Made by a program: the position numbers and the translations under genes. The notes beneath the pieces are model-generated. The model had not been told where the DNA came from. It did no database searches and saw only the letters and a program-made list of their open reading frames with translations. From a virus, in IMG/VR virus record IMGVR_UViG_3300043470_001769, positions 1 through 39,641 of that record: a stretch of DNA of 39,641 bases. One strand, 5' to 3'. Shown in pieces: positions 1 through 7,341 of this stretch. The stretch's first letter is position 1. Each line of letters starts with the position of its first letter.

Positions 1-2
1 CA

Positions 3-431
3 TACTTCTCCAGCAGTTATTCAGGTGCTGTGTTGAAGAACATGCTCAAAGCCACAGACACTTATGCTTTCTATCAAAGCAAGAGCATCAAGCAAAGCAT
101 TGCTGAAGGACAACTGGAAGAAACACGCGACCCCCAACGCCGAGCAGAACTTGAAGCCAAGATTGCACGTTACGAAAGTGACCCTGCAAAAGGCGAAGGC
201 AAACGCGAACTGTTGCAAAAGGCACAGGCCCACGAAGCAGCACGTGATGAGGCCACCCGGCACACACCATGGTTGACATTTGCGTCATTGTCATTTCAAT
301 TGGCCATTGTGCTGTTGAGTGCCAGCATTTTGAGTGTGAACAACACCATGTATCGAATCAGCGAAGTGGTTGCTGTGATTGGCACAGTGCTGTTGAGCCA
401 GGGCATCTGGCTGTGGATACCATTCGTCTAA
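3..431 (+). CDS. DUF4337-like membrane protein, 5'-truncated by the window edge
   Basis: The reading frame is already open at the first bases, so the true start lies upstream; a GTG at 30 is only an internal candidate. The visible part contains a conserved-looking stretch around TDTYAFYQSKSIKQ, which I recognise as the hallmark of DUF4337 proteins. A charged, probably coiled helix follows (roughly visible residues 35-85), then two hydrophobic segments near the C-terminus (about 95-115 and 120-140). Function of the family is unknown. In cellular proteins the N-terminal part usually carries another membrane segment, which would be outside this window. It precedes other membrane proteins in a probable late operon. 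Confidence 0.7.
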   Translation, partial: YFSSSYSGAVLKNMLKATDTYAFYQSKSIKQSIAEGQLEETRDPQRRAELEAKIARYESDPAKGEGKRELLQKAQAHEAARDEATRHTPWLTFASLSFQLAIVLLSASILSVNNTMYRISEVVAVIGTVLLSQGIWLWIPFV

Positions 432-458
432 CACCCACTAAAACTAAAGCACAGATCC

Positions 459-466
459 GTTAAATA
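459..466 (+). promoter_or_regulatory. Possible T4-type late promoter octamer (GTTAAATA)
   Basis: The octamer shares the TAAATA core of the T4 late-promoter consensus TATAAATA. It lies between the DUF4337-like gene and the next gene, with about 26 nt to the GTG start at 493. It is weaker evidence than the octamers that abut start codons elsewhere in this window. Confidence 0.35.
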
Positions 467-471
467 CTCAA

Positions 472-488
472 GCCCCCAGCGTAGGGGC
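472..488 (+). promoter_or_regulatory. Short hairpin covering the G-rich ribosome-binding site
   Basis: GCCCC at 472-476 can pair with GGGGC at 484-488 around a 7-nt loop. The right arm is the only Shine-Dalgarno-like stretch before the 493 gene, so folding would hide it. The stem is only 5 bp, so this is suggestive. Confidence 0.35.
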
Positions 489-492
489 ATGA

Positions 493-1323
493 GTGATAAC
501 AACAATGGATCCGCTAACACTATTTGCATTAGCCAACGGTGCAGTTCAGGCTGTGAAAAAAGGATGTCAACTGTACAAAGACATCAAATCAGCCACGGGC
601 GATGTAAAAGGCGTACTTAAAGATCTTGACAATCAGTTTCACAAAAAGTATGATGGCAAGCCTGTGCCTGATGGTGCAGTCAAACAACTCAACGAAGAAA
701 AAGCCCGGGTCAAAGAACTCAACAAACGCAGTGAAGAAAGCACCAATATCTACACAGAGATTGGTGATAGTCTAGGACAGTACTACGACAACTACTTCAA
801 ATGTCTAGCGGTACTGGAAGACGAAGAAAAACGATCAAAAACAGAAGTGTATTCTGGAGGCGACAGCTTGGCCAAACGTGCTCTCAAACGTGTGCTGATG
901 AAAAAACAACTGGAGCAGATGGGCACAGAACTGCGTGAACTCATGATCTACCAAAGCCCGCCTGAACTGGGTGCGTTGTATACTGAAGTAGAAAGCATGA
1001 CCAAGGAATTGGGCAAAGAGCAAAAAGTACTCATGGCTCAAGAATTGGCCAAGGCACGCCGCAAACGCCAACGCATGCAGAGATATCAGTTTGAAATTGC
1101 ATTGGGTGTTGCAGCTCTCATTGCCATAATTATCATGGCAGGATTCTTCATGTGGGTTGCACATGATGCACAACGGCGTTGGGGCAATCCCACCCAATTC
1201 AGAGACACCCTGGCAGCAGTGCAAAAACAAGAGTGGTTTGAACGCCAACGACGACTGCAGGAATATGAAGAGTTCTTGGAAGACAAGCAGCGTCGGGCAG
1301 AACAAAATGAATCCAGTAACTAA
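493..1323 (+). CDS. Single-span membrane protein with long coiled-coil regions
   Basis: This 276-residue protein has an N-terminal soluble part rich in Lys/Glu with helical, coiled-coil character (about residues 20-190). One strongly hydrophobic segment follows (about 200-222, LGVAALIAIIIMAGFFMWVA), then a basic and acidic C-terminal helix. I do not recognise a named family; similar proteins with one membrane span are common among aquatic T4-like phages. The GTG at 493 is chosen because GGGG at 484-487 is properly spaced for it; an ATG at 505 in the same frame is the alternative but lacks a spaced ribosome-binding site. It overlaps the next gene by 17 nt, implying coupled translation and perhaps a shared membrane role such as envelope remodelling or lysis. 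Confidence 0.75.
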   Translation: MITTMDPLTLFALANGAVQAVKKGCQLYKDIKSATGDVKGVLKDLDNQFHKKYDGKPVPDGAVKQLNEEKARVKELNKRSEESTNIYTEIGDSLGQYYDNYFKCLAVLEDEEKRSKTEVYSGGDSLAKRALKRVLMKKQLEQMGTELRELMIYQSPPELGALYTEVESMTKELGKEQKVLMAQELAKARRKRQRMQRYQFEIALGVAALIAIIIMAGFFMWVAHDAQRRWGNPTQFRDTLAAVQKQEWFERQRRLQEYEEFLEDKQRRAEQNESSN

Positions 1324-1642
1324 AACCCTGTTGTTGATCACGGGCACAATCTTGGCTGTGTTTGCCGTGCCTGCTGTGCTGATCATATTCCATGCATACT
1401 TGAATGTGTTTTTTGCCATTGTGCTGGTGCTGACTTGTTTTGTGTTGTTTGCCTATTACACATACCAAGAGTTCTTGCCAGAGTTTCAGCAGGCACAGTT
1501 GGAAGAAGAGCAAATCATAGCTCGCTTTGAAGGCAACCCTGACAAGATAAGATTTTATCGGGGGTTCAAGAAACACTTTGATGGAGATTTGAATCTAAAA
1601 CAACTAGAGCAATGGTTGATCGACCATCCTAGAAAACATTAA
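1307..1642 (+). CDS. Small membrane protein with two hydrophobic segments
   Basis: The start is taken as the ATG at 1307, inside the end of the preceding gene, giving 111 residues. Longer upstream extensions in this frame run antiparallel to nothing conserved and lie wholly within the neighbouring gene. The N-terminal half contains two adjacent hydrophobic spans (about residues 6-27 and 30-48). The C-terminal half is soluble and charged, with a basic and aromatic stretch (RFYRGFKKHF). No family is recognised. Position next to a coiled-coil membrane protein and shortly before a holin-like gene suggests a role at the host membrane, but that is inference. Its stop overlaps the stop of a small gene on the other strand. 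Confidence 0.65.
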   Translation: MNPVTKTLLLITGTILAVFAVPAVLIIFHAYLNVFFAIVLVLTCFVLFAYYTYQEFLPEFQQAQLEEEQIIARFEGNPDKIRFYRGFKKHFDGDLNLKQLEQWLIDHPRKH

Positions 1643-1782
1643 CGACGAACGTAAAACCACACAGCACTCAACACTATGGCACCAGCAACCAAGAATATAC
1701 TAAACACTGACAAAAGAAATCGCCAAGTACTTTTTACATTGGCAAGATATTCATATATTTGATCAGATGCAGACTTGGCCAT
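1639..1782 (-). CDS. Possible 47-residue membrane peptide on the opposite strand
   Basis: The minus strand from 1782 to 1639 encodes a 47-residue peptide beginning MAKSASDQIYEYLANVK. It then has one clean hydrophobic span of about 20 residues (FLLSVFSIFLVAGAIVLSAV) and ends in two arginines. This is the layout of a small inner-membrane peptide. It fills most of an otherwise empty 225-bp gap, converges with the upstream gene (stops overlap by 4 nt) and has only a weak ribosome-binding site. The sensible amphipathic-then-hydrophobic layout argues it is real, but it is short and the strand differs from its neighbours. The rest of the gap (1783-1867) holds the holin promoter region. Confidence 0.45.
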   Translation of the reverse strand: MAKSASDQIYEYLANVKSTWRFLLSVFSIFLVAGAIVLSAVWFYVRR

Positions 1783-1841
1783 GTTATTATTTAAATGCGG
1801 TGTGTCTAAATATTACACAGCAGTTATCTGAACCCAAAAAC

Positions 1842-1849
1842 CATAAATA
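1842..1849 (+). promoter_or_regulatory. T4-type late promoter octamer (CATAAATA) for the holin-like gene
   Basis: CATAAATA matches the T4 late consensus in seven of eight positions. Transcription would begin near 1855, just before the AAGGAG ribosome-binding site and the ATG at 1868. A second related octamer (CTAAATAT, 1806-1813) lies upstream and is flanked by short complementary TGTGT/ACACA sequences. Confidence 0.5.
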
Positions 1850-1867
1850 TTCATAAAGGAGCCTGAC

Positions 1868-2314
1868 ATGTCAGAAGAACAAAAACCAGAAAAGAAAGAC
1901 GAAGATTGGATGCAAAAGAAATGGCGCCCAGCCATGGGATGGATGTACATGGGTATCTGTACCCTGGATATGGCCATTTTCCCAGTGCTGTGGTCGGTGT
2001 TGCAGATGTTTCAAAACACCACAATCACTCAATGGAGTCCACTCACACTGCAAGGTGCTGGACTATTCCACATTGCCATGGGTGCAGTACTGGGCATTGC
2101 GGCATTTGGTCGCACACAAGAAAAACTGGCCGGAGCCGCTGTGAATCCCACAGCACCAGGCACACCATTGCCAACACCTGCGCCCAGCATGAGCTTTGGC
2201 TCTGCAGCAGCTGGCACAAAAATTGAACCCAGTTTCGCACCTGCTCCAGCAGCAGTTACCACAGGCTTTGGCGGTAAGAAAGCACCACCAGAACCTGACT
2301 ACCCTGAACTCTAA
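1868..2314 (+). CDS. Holin-like protein (gene-transfer-release 3TM holin type)
   Basis: This 148-residue protein has a charged N-terminus (about 1-20), a WxxKKWRPAMGWMYM entry motif and two or three hydrophobic segments (about 22-45, 52-75, possibly 76-88). A proline/alanine-rich soluble tail ends in PDYPEL. The WRPxxGW and LQGAGLFHIAMGAVLG stretches resemble the 3TM holin family found in gene transfer agents and many marine phages. The expected role is forming pores in the inner membrane to trigger lysis timing. It has a strong AAGGAG ribosome-binding site 7 nt before the ATG. No endolysin is visible in this window, so the lysis assignment rests on family resemblance. Confidence 0.65.
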   Translation: MSEEQKPEKKDEDWMQKKWRPAMGWMYMGICTLDMAIFPVLWSVLQMFQNTTITQWSPLTLQGAGLFHIAMGAVLGIAAFGRTQEKLAGAAVNPTAPGTPLPTPAPSMSFGSAAAGTKIEPSFAPAPAAVTTGFGGKKAPPEPDYPEL

Positions 2315-2325
2315 AAGGAACTACA

Positions 2326-2541
2326 ATGAAAACAATCGTATTAACAGTCGCACTGGCCTTGGGCTCGGTTGCCACTACTCCTGTGTTCGCCGCAGCCGAA
2401 ATCAAAGAAGTATGCAAGGACAAAAAAGACAAAGCCGGCAAAGTTGTTGTAGATAAGAAAACCAACAAACCAGTACAAGAATGTAAAAAAATCAAAGTTC
2501 ATAAAAAGCTCGAAGGCACCAAAGTACCTGAAAAGAAATAA
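2326..2541 (+). CDS. Small exported lysine-rich protein
   Basis: This 71-residue protein starts with a textbook signal peptide: MK, a hydrophobic core (about residues 4-15), and an AxA-like cleavage site near VFAAA (about 21-24). The mature part of about 47 residues is very rich in lysine, with two cysteines (VCKDKK and ECKKIK) that could form one disulfide in the periplasm. It follows the holin-like gene by 11 nt with an AAGGAA ribosome-binding site, so it is likely in the same transcript. A periplasmic role during lysis or envelope modification would fit, but no family is recognised and the function is unknown. Confidence 0.7.
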   Translation: MKTIVLTVALALGSVATTPVFAAAEIKEVCKDKKDKAGKVVVDKKTNKPVQECKKIKVHKKLEGTKVPEKK

Positions 2542-2570
2542 TTGACAACCACCCCTGGGTCCTGTATAAT
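2542..2570 (+). promoter_or_regulatory. Perfect sigma70-type promoter for dnaJ
   Basis: TTGACA at 2542-2547 and TATAAT at 2565-2570 are both exact consensus hexamers with an ideal 17-bp spacer. Initiation is expected near 2577, leaving a leader of about 18 nt before the ATG at 2595. It should be read by unmodified host RNA polymerase, i.e. early in infection. Confidence 0.85.
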
Positions 2571-2588
2571 TATTAACTATACAGGACC
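2558..2588 (+). repeat. 11-bp perfect inverted repeat over the dnaJ promoter and ribosome-binding site
   Basis: GGTCCTGTATA (2558-2568) is exactly complementary to TATACAGGACC (2578-2588), with a 9-nt spacer. The left arm contains most of the -10 box; the right arm contains the AGGA ribosome-binding site (2583-2586). It can act as a DNA operator. In a read-through RNA it could also form a hairpin hiding the ribosome-binding site, while an RNA started at the local promoter near 2577 would lack the left arm. Confidence 0.75.
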
Positions 2589-2594
2589 TTTCTC

Positions 2595-3383
2595 ATGACT
2601 GACTACTATGCTGCACTAGGTGTGCCAAAAACTGCCACTGCTGATGAAATCAAACTGGCTTTTCGTCGGCTGGCCGGTACGCATCATCCAGACCGAGGTG
2701 GCGATACCAAAAAATTTCAAGCCATTCAAGAAGCCTATGCCACGCTGGGCGATGAACAAAAACGTGCTGATTACGACAACCCCAGACCACAGTTTTCAGG
2801 ATTTCAAGGATTTCACGGTCAACCCGGCGGTGTCAACATCAATGAAATATTTGGCCAGATGTTTGGACATGGATTTGCACAGCAAGCTCGACGAAATCAT
2901 GTGCGTATGAGCCTGTGGATTTCGTTGTTGGACGTGGCCACAGGCGGCAAACGCACTGTGAGTCTGGGCACTCAGCAAGGAACCAGCACCGTGGAAATAG
3001 ATGTACCGCAAGGCATCATGGACGGTGACAATGTTCAATACGAAGGCATTGGTCCCGGCGGCGCTGATCTTGTTATCCAGTTTCGAGTACATCCAAACTC
3101 ACAGTGGCAACGCCAAGACCTCAATCTCATAACTGAACGAACCATTGGCTTATGGGACTTGATCCTGGGTGCTGATCTAGAAATGCAAACCATAACTGGT
3201 CGCACCCTGACTGCAAAAATTCCACCCAAGACACAACCAGGAACCAGTTTGCGACTCAAAGGTCAGGGCCTGACCAATCGCAATGGTCAAGTTGGTGATA
3301 TCTTTGTTCGTATACAAGTTCAAATTCCTGATGCAATTGCACCAGAAGTCATCGCTGCCATACAAAATAGTCAAAATAAATAA
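2595..3383 (+). CDS. dnaJ: DnaJ/CbpA-type J-domain co-chaperone
   Basis: A clear J-domain occupies about residues 1-65 ([12 protein letters not shown], then the catalytic HPD in THHPDRGG). It is followed by a Gly/Phe-rich linker (about 68-95) and the two beta-sandwich substrate-binding domains of the DnaJ C-terminal region (about 100-255). The cysteine-rich zinc-finger repeats of DnaJ itself are absent, so this is a class B or CbpA-like protein; 262 residues is compact. J-proteins stimulate the ATPase of host DnaK; no phage DnaK is seen here, so it probably recruits the host one. Strong host-type promoter, AGGA ribosome-binding site 8 nt before ATG, and adjacency to clpA suggest an early protein-quality-control or takeover module. 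Confidence 0.92.
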   Translation: MTDYYAALGVPKTATADEIKLAFRRLAGTHHPDRGGDTKKFQAIQEAYATLGDEQKRADYDNPRPQFSGFQGFHGQPGGVNINEIFGQMFGHGFAQQARRNHVRMSLWISLLDVATGGKRTVSLGTQQGTSTVEIDVPQGIMDGDNVQYEGIGPGGADLVIQFRVHPNSQWQRQDLNLITERTIGLWDLILGADLEMQTITGRTLTAKIPPKTQPGTSLRLKGQGLTNRNGQVGDIFVRIQVQIPDAIAPEVIAAIQNSQNK

Positions 3384-3389
3384 TCCAGG

Positions 3390-3418
3390 TTGCTCTCTTT
3401 AGTAGATGACTGTATAAT
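3390..3418 (+). promoter_or_regulatory. Sigma70-type promoter for the ClpA-like gene
   Basis: TTGCTC at 3390-3395 and an exact TATAAT at 3413-3418 are separated by 17 bp. Initiation near 3425 gives a short leader with AAGGA before the ATG at 3444. The -35 matches only TTG plus partial, so strength rests on the -10. Confidence 0.65.
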
Positions 3419-3443
3419 GTAAACATCACACGCAAGGACGTAA

Positions 3444-5693
3444 ATGAATAATCCAGAAATAGAACACATTGTTGAACAAGCAGTAAAGATTGCTCGAGAG
3501 AAAAAACATGAATATGTGTTGACCGAACACCTGTTGTTGGCTCTGATTCGTCATCCAACGTTTCGACGCACCTTGGACAAATACGGAGTAGAGATTACCA
3601 AGATGGATCAAGAAGTTGATGTTTATCTCAACGGACTCATGCACCTGGTGAAAGATCATGAAGATCTACAACCAAGAAAAACTCAAACCCTGGAACGACT
3701 GTTCAATCGGGCCAATGTGCAGGCCATGTTCACTGGACGTAGACAACTGTCTGTGGTAGACATATATCTTTCAATCATGGCTGAGACCAACAGCCATGCA
3801 CACTACTACTTGCTCAAATACGGTGTGAAGAAAACTGATTTTGCGGAATTCTGTCAGAAAAATTACTCCCAAAACGATGTGCGCATGAACGATGTGCAGG
3901 CCACAGAAATCCTCAATGAGTACTGTACCAACCTTACTGAGATGGCCAAGAATGATCAACTGGAACCACTAATTGGACGCCAAACAGAACTGCACGAAAT
4001 GATCACTGTGATGGCTCGACGATTCAAAGCCAACGTGCTCATGGTGGGTGATCCTGGTGTGGGCAAGACCTGCATTGTGGACGGTCTTGCACAGGAAATC
4101 ATTGCTGGACGTGTGCCCAAATTCATTCAAGATCACGAAGTGTGGGGACTGGAAATTGGCAGCTTGCTGGCAGGATCCAAGTATCGCGGGGAGTTTGAAG
4201 AAAAGTTCAAGGCCGTGATTGCTGCCTTGGAAACCAAAAAGAAATGCATCCTGTTCATAGACGAAGCGCACACCATGAAAGGTGCAGGATCCGGCTCAAA
4301 CAGCAGCTTGGATTTTGCCAACATGCTGAAACCCGCAATCACCAAAGGCAACTTGAAAGTGATTGCGTCGACCACCTGGGAAGAATACTACGAGTCATTT
4401 GAGAAAGATCGCGCACTCATGCGTAGATTCTACAGACTCAGCATTGACGAGCCTGATACTGATACCACAGAAAAAATTCTAATAGGATTGAGTCTTAGAC
4501 TGGAAAAATTCCACAATGTCGAAATTGACACCGAAGCCATTATGGCCTCTGTGGAACTGGCCAACCGCTACATTCATGACCGTAAGAATCCTGACAAAGC
4601 CATTGACTTGTTGGATGCGAGTTGTGCTCGTGAGCGTGTGAAAGATGAGGGCACTGTTGTGATCACAAAAGAAATGATTCAGGCACAAGTGAGTCGTGTG
4701 GCAGGTGTGCCTGTGGATCGCTTGCAGAATGAACGATCGGCAAAGATTGTGGATCTTGAAAGCAACATCAAGCAGAAATTGTATGGTCAAGATTCAGCAG
4801 TGGATGCAGTGCTGGAACGTGTGTACATCAACTTTGCCGGTATTGGCAACGCAAAACGTCCCATCTCAAGTTTCTTGTTCTTGGGCCCAACAGGCACAGG
4901 CAAAACTGAACTGGCCAAACTGTTGAGTGAACACCTGGAAATGAAACTGTTGCGATACGACATGAGTGAGTATCAAGAAAAGCACACAGTGAGTAGTTTG
5001 ATTGGTGCGCCCCCAGGATACGTGGGCTTTGAAGACGGCAACGTGGGCGGTGGTAAACTGATCTCCGACATCAGCAAGAATCCCTATGCCATCATATTGT
5101 TCGACGAGATTGAAAAAGCACATTCAGATGTGACCAACATCTTGTTGCAGATGCTGGATGAAGGACACATCACTTCAGCCAATGGCAAACGAGTGGATGT
5201 AAAAAACTGTATCATTATCATGACAAGTAACTTGGGCGCACAGGCCAATGACACCAACAACATTGGGTTTGGTAGCTTGGAGAAGTCAGGCGAAGAAGAT
5301 CGTGCAATGAAAGATTTCTTCCGCCCGGAACTGCGCAATCGTATTGATCGAATCTGCAAGTTCAACAAACTGGACACCTTGGCCATCAAGAAAATTGTGT
5401 TGAAGTTTGTGGACGAACTCAAGGCCAGTATGACACACAAAAACATTAAATTGTTGTTGAGTGAGCCGGTGATTGACCACTTGGCTGACAAGGGTTATGA
5501 CAGCAAAATGGGCGCACGTCCACTGAGTCGCAAGATTGATGAGCTGATCCGTGTGCCACTCAGCAAGCGGATGCTGTTTGATCGCTTGGAGAATTGCACA
5601 ATCACCGCTGTGATGCGGGACGATGCTGTGGAATTTGAAATTGAACAAGACGCTGTGCCTACAATAAATGCTGAAGGAATCATCATTGTATAA
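3444..5693 (+). CDS. clpA: ClpA-like double AAA+ unfoldase
   Basis: The 749-residue protein has an N-terminal Clp repeat domain (about 1-145, including VLTEHLLLALI). AAA module 1 has Walker A GDPGVGKT at 202-209 and Walker B ILFIDEAH. AAA module 2 has Walker A GPTGTGKT at 481-488 and Walker B IILFDEIEKAH, with a C-terminal small domain ending near residue 735. There is no long coiled-coil middle domain, so it is ClpA-type rather than ClpB-type. ClpA unfolds proteins and feeds them to ClpP; no phage ClpP is seen, so it would use host ClpP or act as a stand-alone remodeller. I did not verify an IGF/L-type ClpP-binding loop. Confidence 0.92.
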   Translation: MNNPEIEHIVEQAVKIAREKKHEYVLTEHLLLALIRHPTFRRTLDKYGVEITKMDQEVDVYLNGLMHLVKDHEDLQPRKTQTLERLFNRANVQAMFTGRRQLSVVDIYLSIMAETNSHAHYYLLKYGVKKTDFAEFCQKNYSQNDVRMNDVQATEILNEYCTNLTEMAKNDQLEPLIGRQTELHEMITVMARRFKANVLMVGDPGVGKTCIVDGLAQEIIAGRVPKFIQDHEVWGLEIGSLLAGSKYRGEFEEKFKAVIAALETKKKCILFIDEAHTMKGAGSGSNSSLDFANMLKPAITKGNLKVIASTTWEEYYESFEKDRALMRRFYRLSIDEPDTDTTEKILIGLSLRLEKFHNVEIDTEAIMASVELANRYIHDRKNPDKAIDLLDASCARERVKDEGTVVITKEMIQAQVSRVAGVPVDRLQNERSAKIVDLESNIKQKLYGQDSAVDAVLERVYINFAGIGNAKRPISSFLFLGPTGTGKTELAKLLSEHLEMKLLRYDMSEYQEKHTVSSLIGAPPGYVGFEDGNVGGGKLISDISKNPYAIILFDEIEKAHSDVTNILLQMLDEGHITSANGKRVDVKNCIIIMTSNLGAQANDTNNIGFGSLEKSGEEDRAMKDFFRPELRNRIDRICKFNKLDTLAIKKIVLKFVDELKASMTHKNIKLLLSEPVIDHLADKGYDSKMGARPLSRKIDELIRVPLSKRMLFDRLENCTITAVMRDDAVEFEIEQDAVPTINAEGIIIV

Positions 5694-6363
5694 AGTTGAA
5701 GTAGATCATCGTAGCAGTCTGTATTACAATCAGTACGAATGGTGCATAACCATCAACATTTCTGAGGCGCCTTGCTTGCGATACTTGGGGAGTGCTCAAT
5801 TTGAAAGTGCTATTCGTAATGCTAGGCACTGGGCTGAAAAAGATGTATGGACAGATAGGTCATGGAGTGTGACCAAAGAAACTGCCCTGCGTGAAACTCG
5901 TGACGTGCTGGTAACCGAAACTCACCCATTCAAAACAGTGGTCAGTTTCAACACAGTGTGCATATACACCAATCGACGCCGACTGGCTGATCGCCTGGTT
6001 CGACTGGGCAATGACGGTGTTCACATGCACCTGGTACGACAAGCGGTGCTGACCAAGCCTGCCAACGTGGTGCAACTGCAGGAATCAAAATATGCTTACA
6101 GAACTTATCTTAGGGAACGCAAGTACACCAAAGATCAACGAGACATGCTGGCCAATTTTTTACATTCTCGACGAGATACACTGCGTGTGAGTCCAGCATT
6201 AGATGAATGGGCCAACAGTACGTTTGTTGGTTACATACGAAATCTCAGTTATTCGCGATCCTACTATTTTGTGGATCACGATCACCCCAACGAAGGCACA
6301 ATGCTAAGTTTAGTGATGCCGGGCATTGTAAGAAAGACCATGCCCATTGAAACGACTAAATAA
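5686..6363 (+). CDS. Conserved-type phage protein of unknown function
   Basis: I place the start at TTG 5686 because AAGGA (5674-5678) is spaced 7 nt from it, overlapping the end of clpA by 8 nt. An in-frame ATG at 5668 gives six more residues but has no ribosome-binding site. The product of about 225 residues begins MYKVEVDHRSSLYY. It is a mixed alpha/beta protein with many basic and aromatic residues and no membrane span, signal peptide or recognisable catalytic motif. A region around RRLADRLVRLGNDGVHMHLVRQ is strongly basic, compatible with nucleic-acid or protein binding. I do not recognise the family; the expression coupling to clpA could mean a shared early role. Confidence 0.75.
   Translation: MYKVEVDHRSSLYYNQYEWCITINISEAPCLRYLGSAQFESAIRNARHWAEKDVWTDRSWSVTKETALRETRDVLVTETHPFKTVVSFNTVCIYTNRRRLADRLVRLGNDGVHMHLVRQAVLTKPANVVQLQESKYAYRTYLRERKYTKDQRDMLANFLHSRRDTLRVSPALDEWANSTFVGYIRNLSYSRSYYFVDHDHPNEGTMLSLVMPGIVRKTMPIETTK
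6355..6362 (+). promoter_or_regulatory. T4-type late promoter octamer (ACTAAATA)
   Basis: The octamer ends 7 nt before the ATG at 6370 and overlaps the stop codon of the upstream gene. There is no Shine-Dalgarno sequence before 6370. With T4-like geometry, transcription would start within a base or two of the ATG. Confidence 0.5.
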
Positions 6364-6369
6364 TACACT

Positions 6370-6534
6370 ATGGCTAAAATACACGAAGAAATAGTTGTGA
6401 TCAAACTCTCAAAATTGGTCCGAGATACCGATGCTGGTGACGAAATTGCCACCGCTGACATCGTTGCTGCCTTGCAAAGTGTGGCAGAAGAACTTGCTGG
6501 TGCAGGTGTTGTTGTAGAAGCGGACAAGGCTTAA
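6370..6534 (+). CDS. Small 54-residue phage protein
   Basis: A short open frame (MAKIHEEIVVIKLSKLVRDT...) of 54 residues fills the space exactly between its neighbours. Its stop codon TAA shares its final A with the ATG of the next gene at 6534. The composition is typical of a folded small protein: a beta strand (EEIVVIKLSKLV) then an acidic, alanine-rich helix (ADIVAALQSVAEELAGA). There is no membrane segment. The start is preceded by a late-promoter-like octamer rather than a ribosome-binding site. Function is unknown; coupling to the next two genes suggests a small virion or assembly protein. Confidence 0.7.
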   Translation: MAKIHEEIVVIKLSKLVRDTDAGDEIATADIVAALQSVAEELAGAGVVVEADKA

Positions 6535-6896
6535 TGACAACACGAACCATTCTTGCTACCACTGTTTATGGTGTGCCTTCCGGCAACTATGACGGCAGCA
6601 GTCAAGACTGGTCAAGTGATCCTGTCACAGCCGCCAACTACTATCGCGGGCGTGGTGGTGTGCAGACCATTATATTTTCAGTGACACAATTCGAAGGCGA
6701 CATGATATTGGAAGCCTGTTTGGACGATGATCCTGCTGAAGCCAACTGGTTTGACACATACATCTACGGTGACGGCAGTACCATTCCGCTAACTGACTAT
6801 CATCCTGCCACGGTCACCGGCAATTTTACCTGGATGCGAGTGCGTGTTGAAGCATTTTCGGGCGGCACAATCAATTCAGTCACTATTACCTACTAG
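6534..6896 (+). CDS. Small beta-rich protein, probably virion-associated
   Basis: This 120-residue protein is rich in Thr, Tyr, Gly and Asp with alternating hydrophobic residues, the signature of a beta-sandwich. The sequence runs from MTTRTILATTVYGVPSG to a short repetitive ending (GGTINSVTITY). There are no cysteines apart from one (EACLDDD), no signal peptide and no membrane segment. Such proteins commonly decorate phage heads, necks or tails and may bind sugars, but I cannot assign a specific structural role. It starts on the last base of the preceding gene's stop codon, so translation is coupled to it. Confidence 0.75.
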   Translation: MTTRTILATTVYGVPSGNYDGSSQDWSSDPVTAANYYRGRGGVQTIIFSVTQFEGDMILEACLDDDPAEANWFDTYIYGDGSTIPLTDYHPATVTGNFTWMRVRVEAFSGGTINSVTITY

Positions 6897-6904
6897 AGCA
6901 TCCT

Positions 6905-7339
6905 ATGGACAAAGTAAAAATTGCATTTGACATTGCGCCAACATCGGTTGCGTGTCCATTCCACATTGAAGTTTGGTTGGATCAATCAAAACTGTTGACA
7001 TTGGATCATGCCACTGATGTTGTGCATTTTGAACATGAATTTGACGATGATGACGGCGAACACCAGCTGAGAGTGACATTGCAAGGCAAATTGCCCGAGC
7101 ATACCAAAATTGACGAGCAAGGCAATATCATCAGCGATGCCACATTGCAAATATCCAATGTTACTATTGATGAATTAGACATTAACAAGTTGTTCTTAGA
7201 AAAATGCGTGTACACACACGATTTCAACGGCACACAACCTGAAATTGAGGACACATTTCATGGCATTGCAGGGTGCAACGGCACAATCAGTTTTGAATTC
7301 TCTACACCCGTTTACCTGTGGTTGTTGGAAAACATGTGA
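6905..7339 (+). CDS. Beta-sandwich protein of unknown function, possibly carbohydrate-binding
   Basis: The 144-residue product has alternating hydrophobic and acidic strands (VKIAFDIAPTS, PFHIEVWLDQSKLL, EHQLRVTLQGKLPEHT, ISNVTIDELDINKLF). A conserved-looking C-terminal segment reads CNGTISFEFSTPVYLWLLENM. The pattern resembles small carbohydrate-binding or jelly-roll-like domains found in phage structural proteins. That is a fold-level impression only. It is strongly acidic (EFDDDDGEH), which could mean metal binding. It lies 8 nt after its upstream neighbour in the same direction and before a nucleotidylyltransferase gene. Confidence 0.7.
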   Translation: MDKVKIAFDIAPTSVACPFHIEVWLDQSKLLTLDHATDVVHFEHEFDDDDGEHQLRVTLQGKLPEHTKIDEQGNIISDATLQISNVTIDELDINKLFLEKCVYTHDFNGTQPEIEDTFHGIAGCNGTISFEFSTPVYLWLLENM

Positions 7340-7341
7340 TT

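Noticed and set aside
835-1419. Long minus-strand open frame of 194 codons opposite two membrane-protein genes
   Set aside because: It is antiparallel to well-supported genes, has unlikely composition rich in His, Cys and Phe, and has no ribosome-binding site.
5084-5491. Minus-strand open frame of 135 codons inside clpA
   Set aside because: It is a shadow of the AAA2 coding region, whose motifs are intact on the plus strand.
3444-5693. AAA+ protein as ClpB
   Set aside because: Length is 749 residues and no long coiled-coil middle domain is seen between the two AAA modules, so it is ClpA-type.
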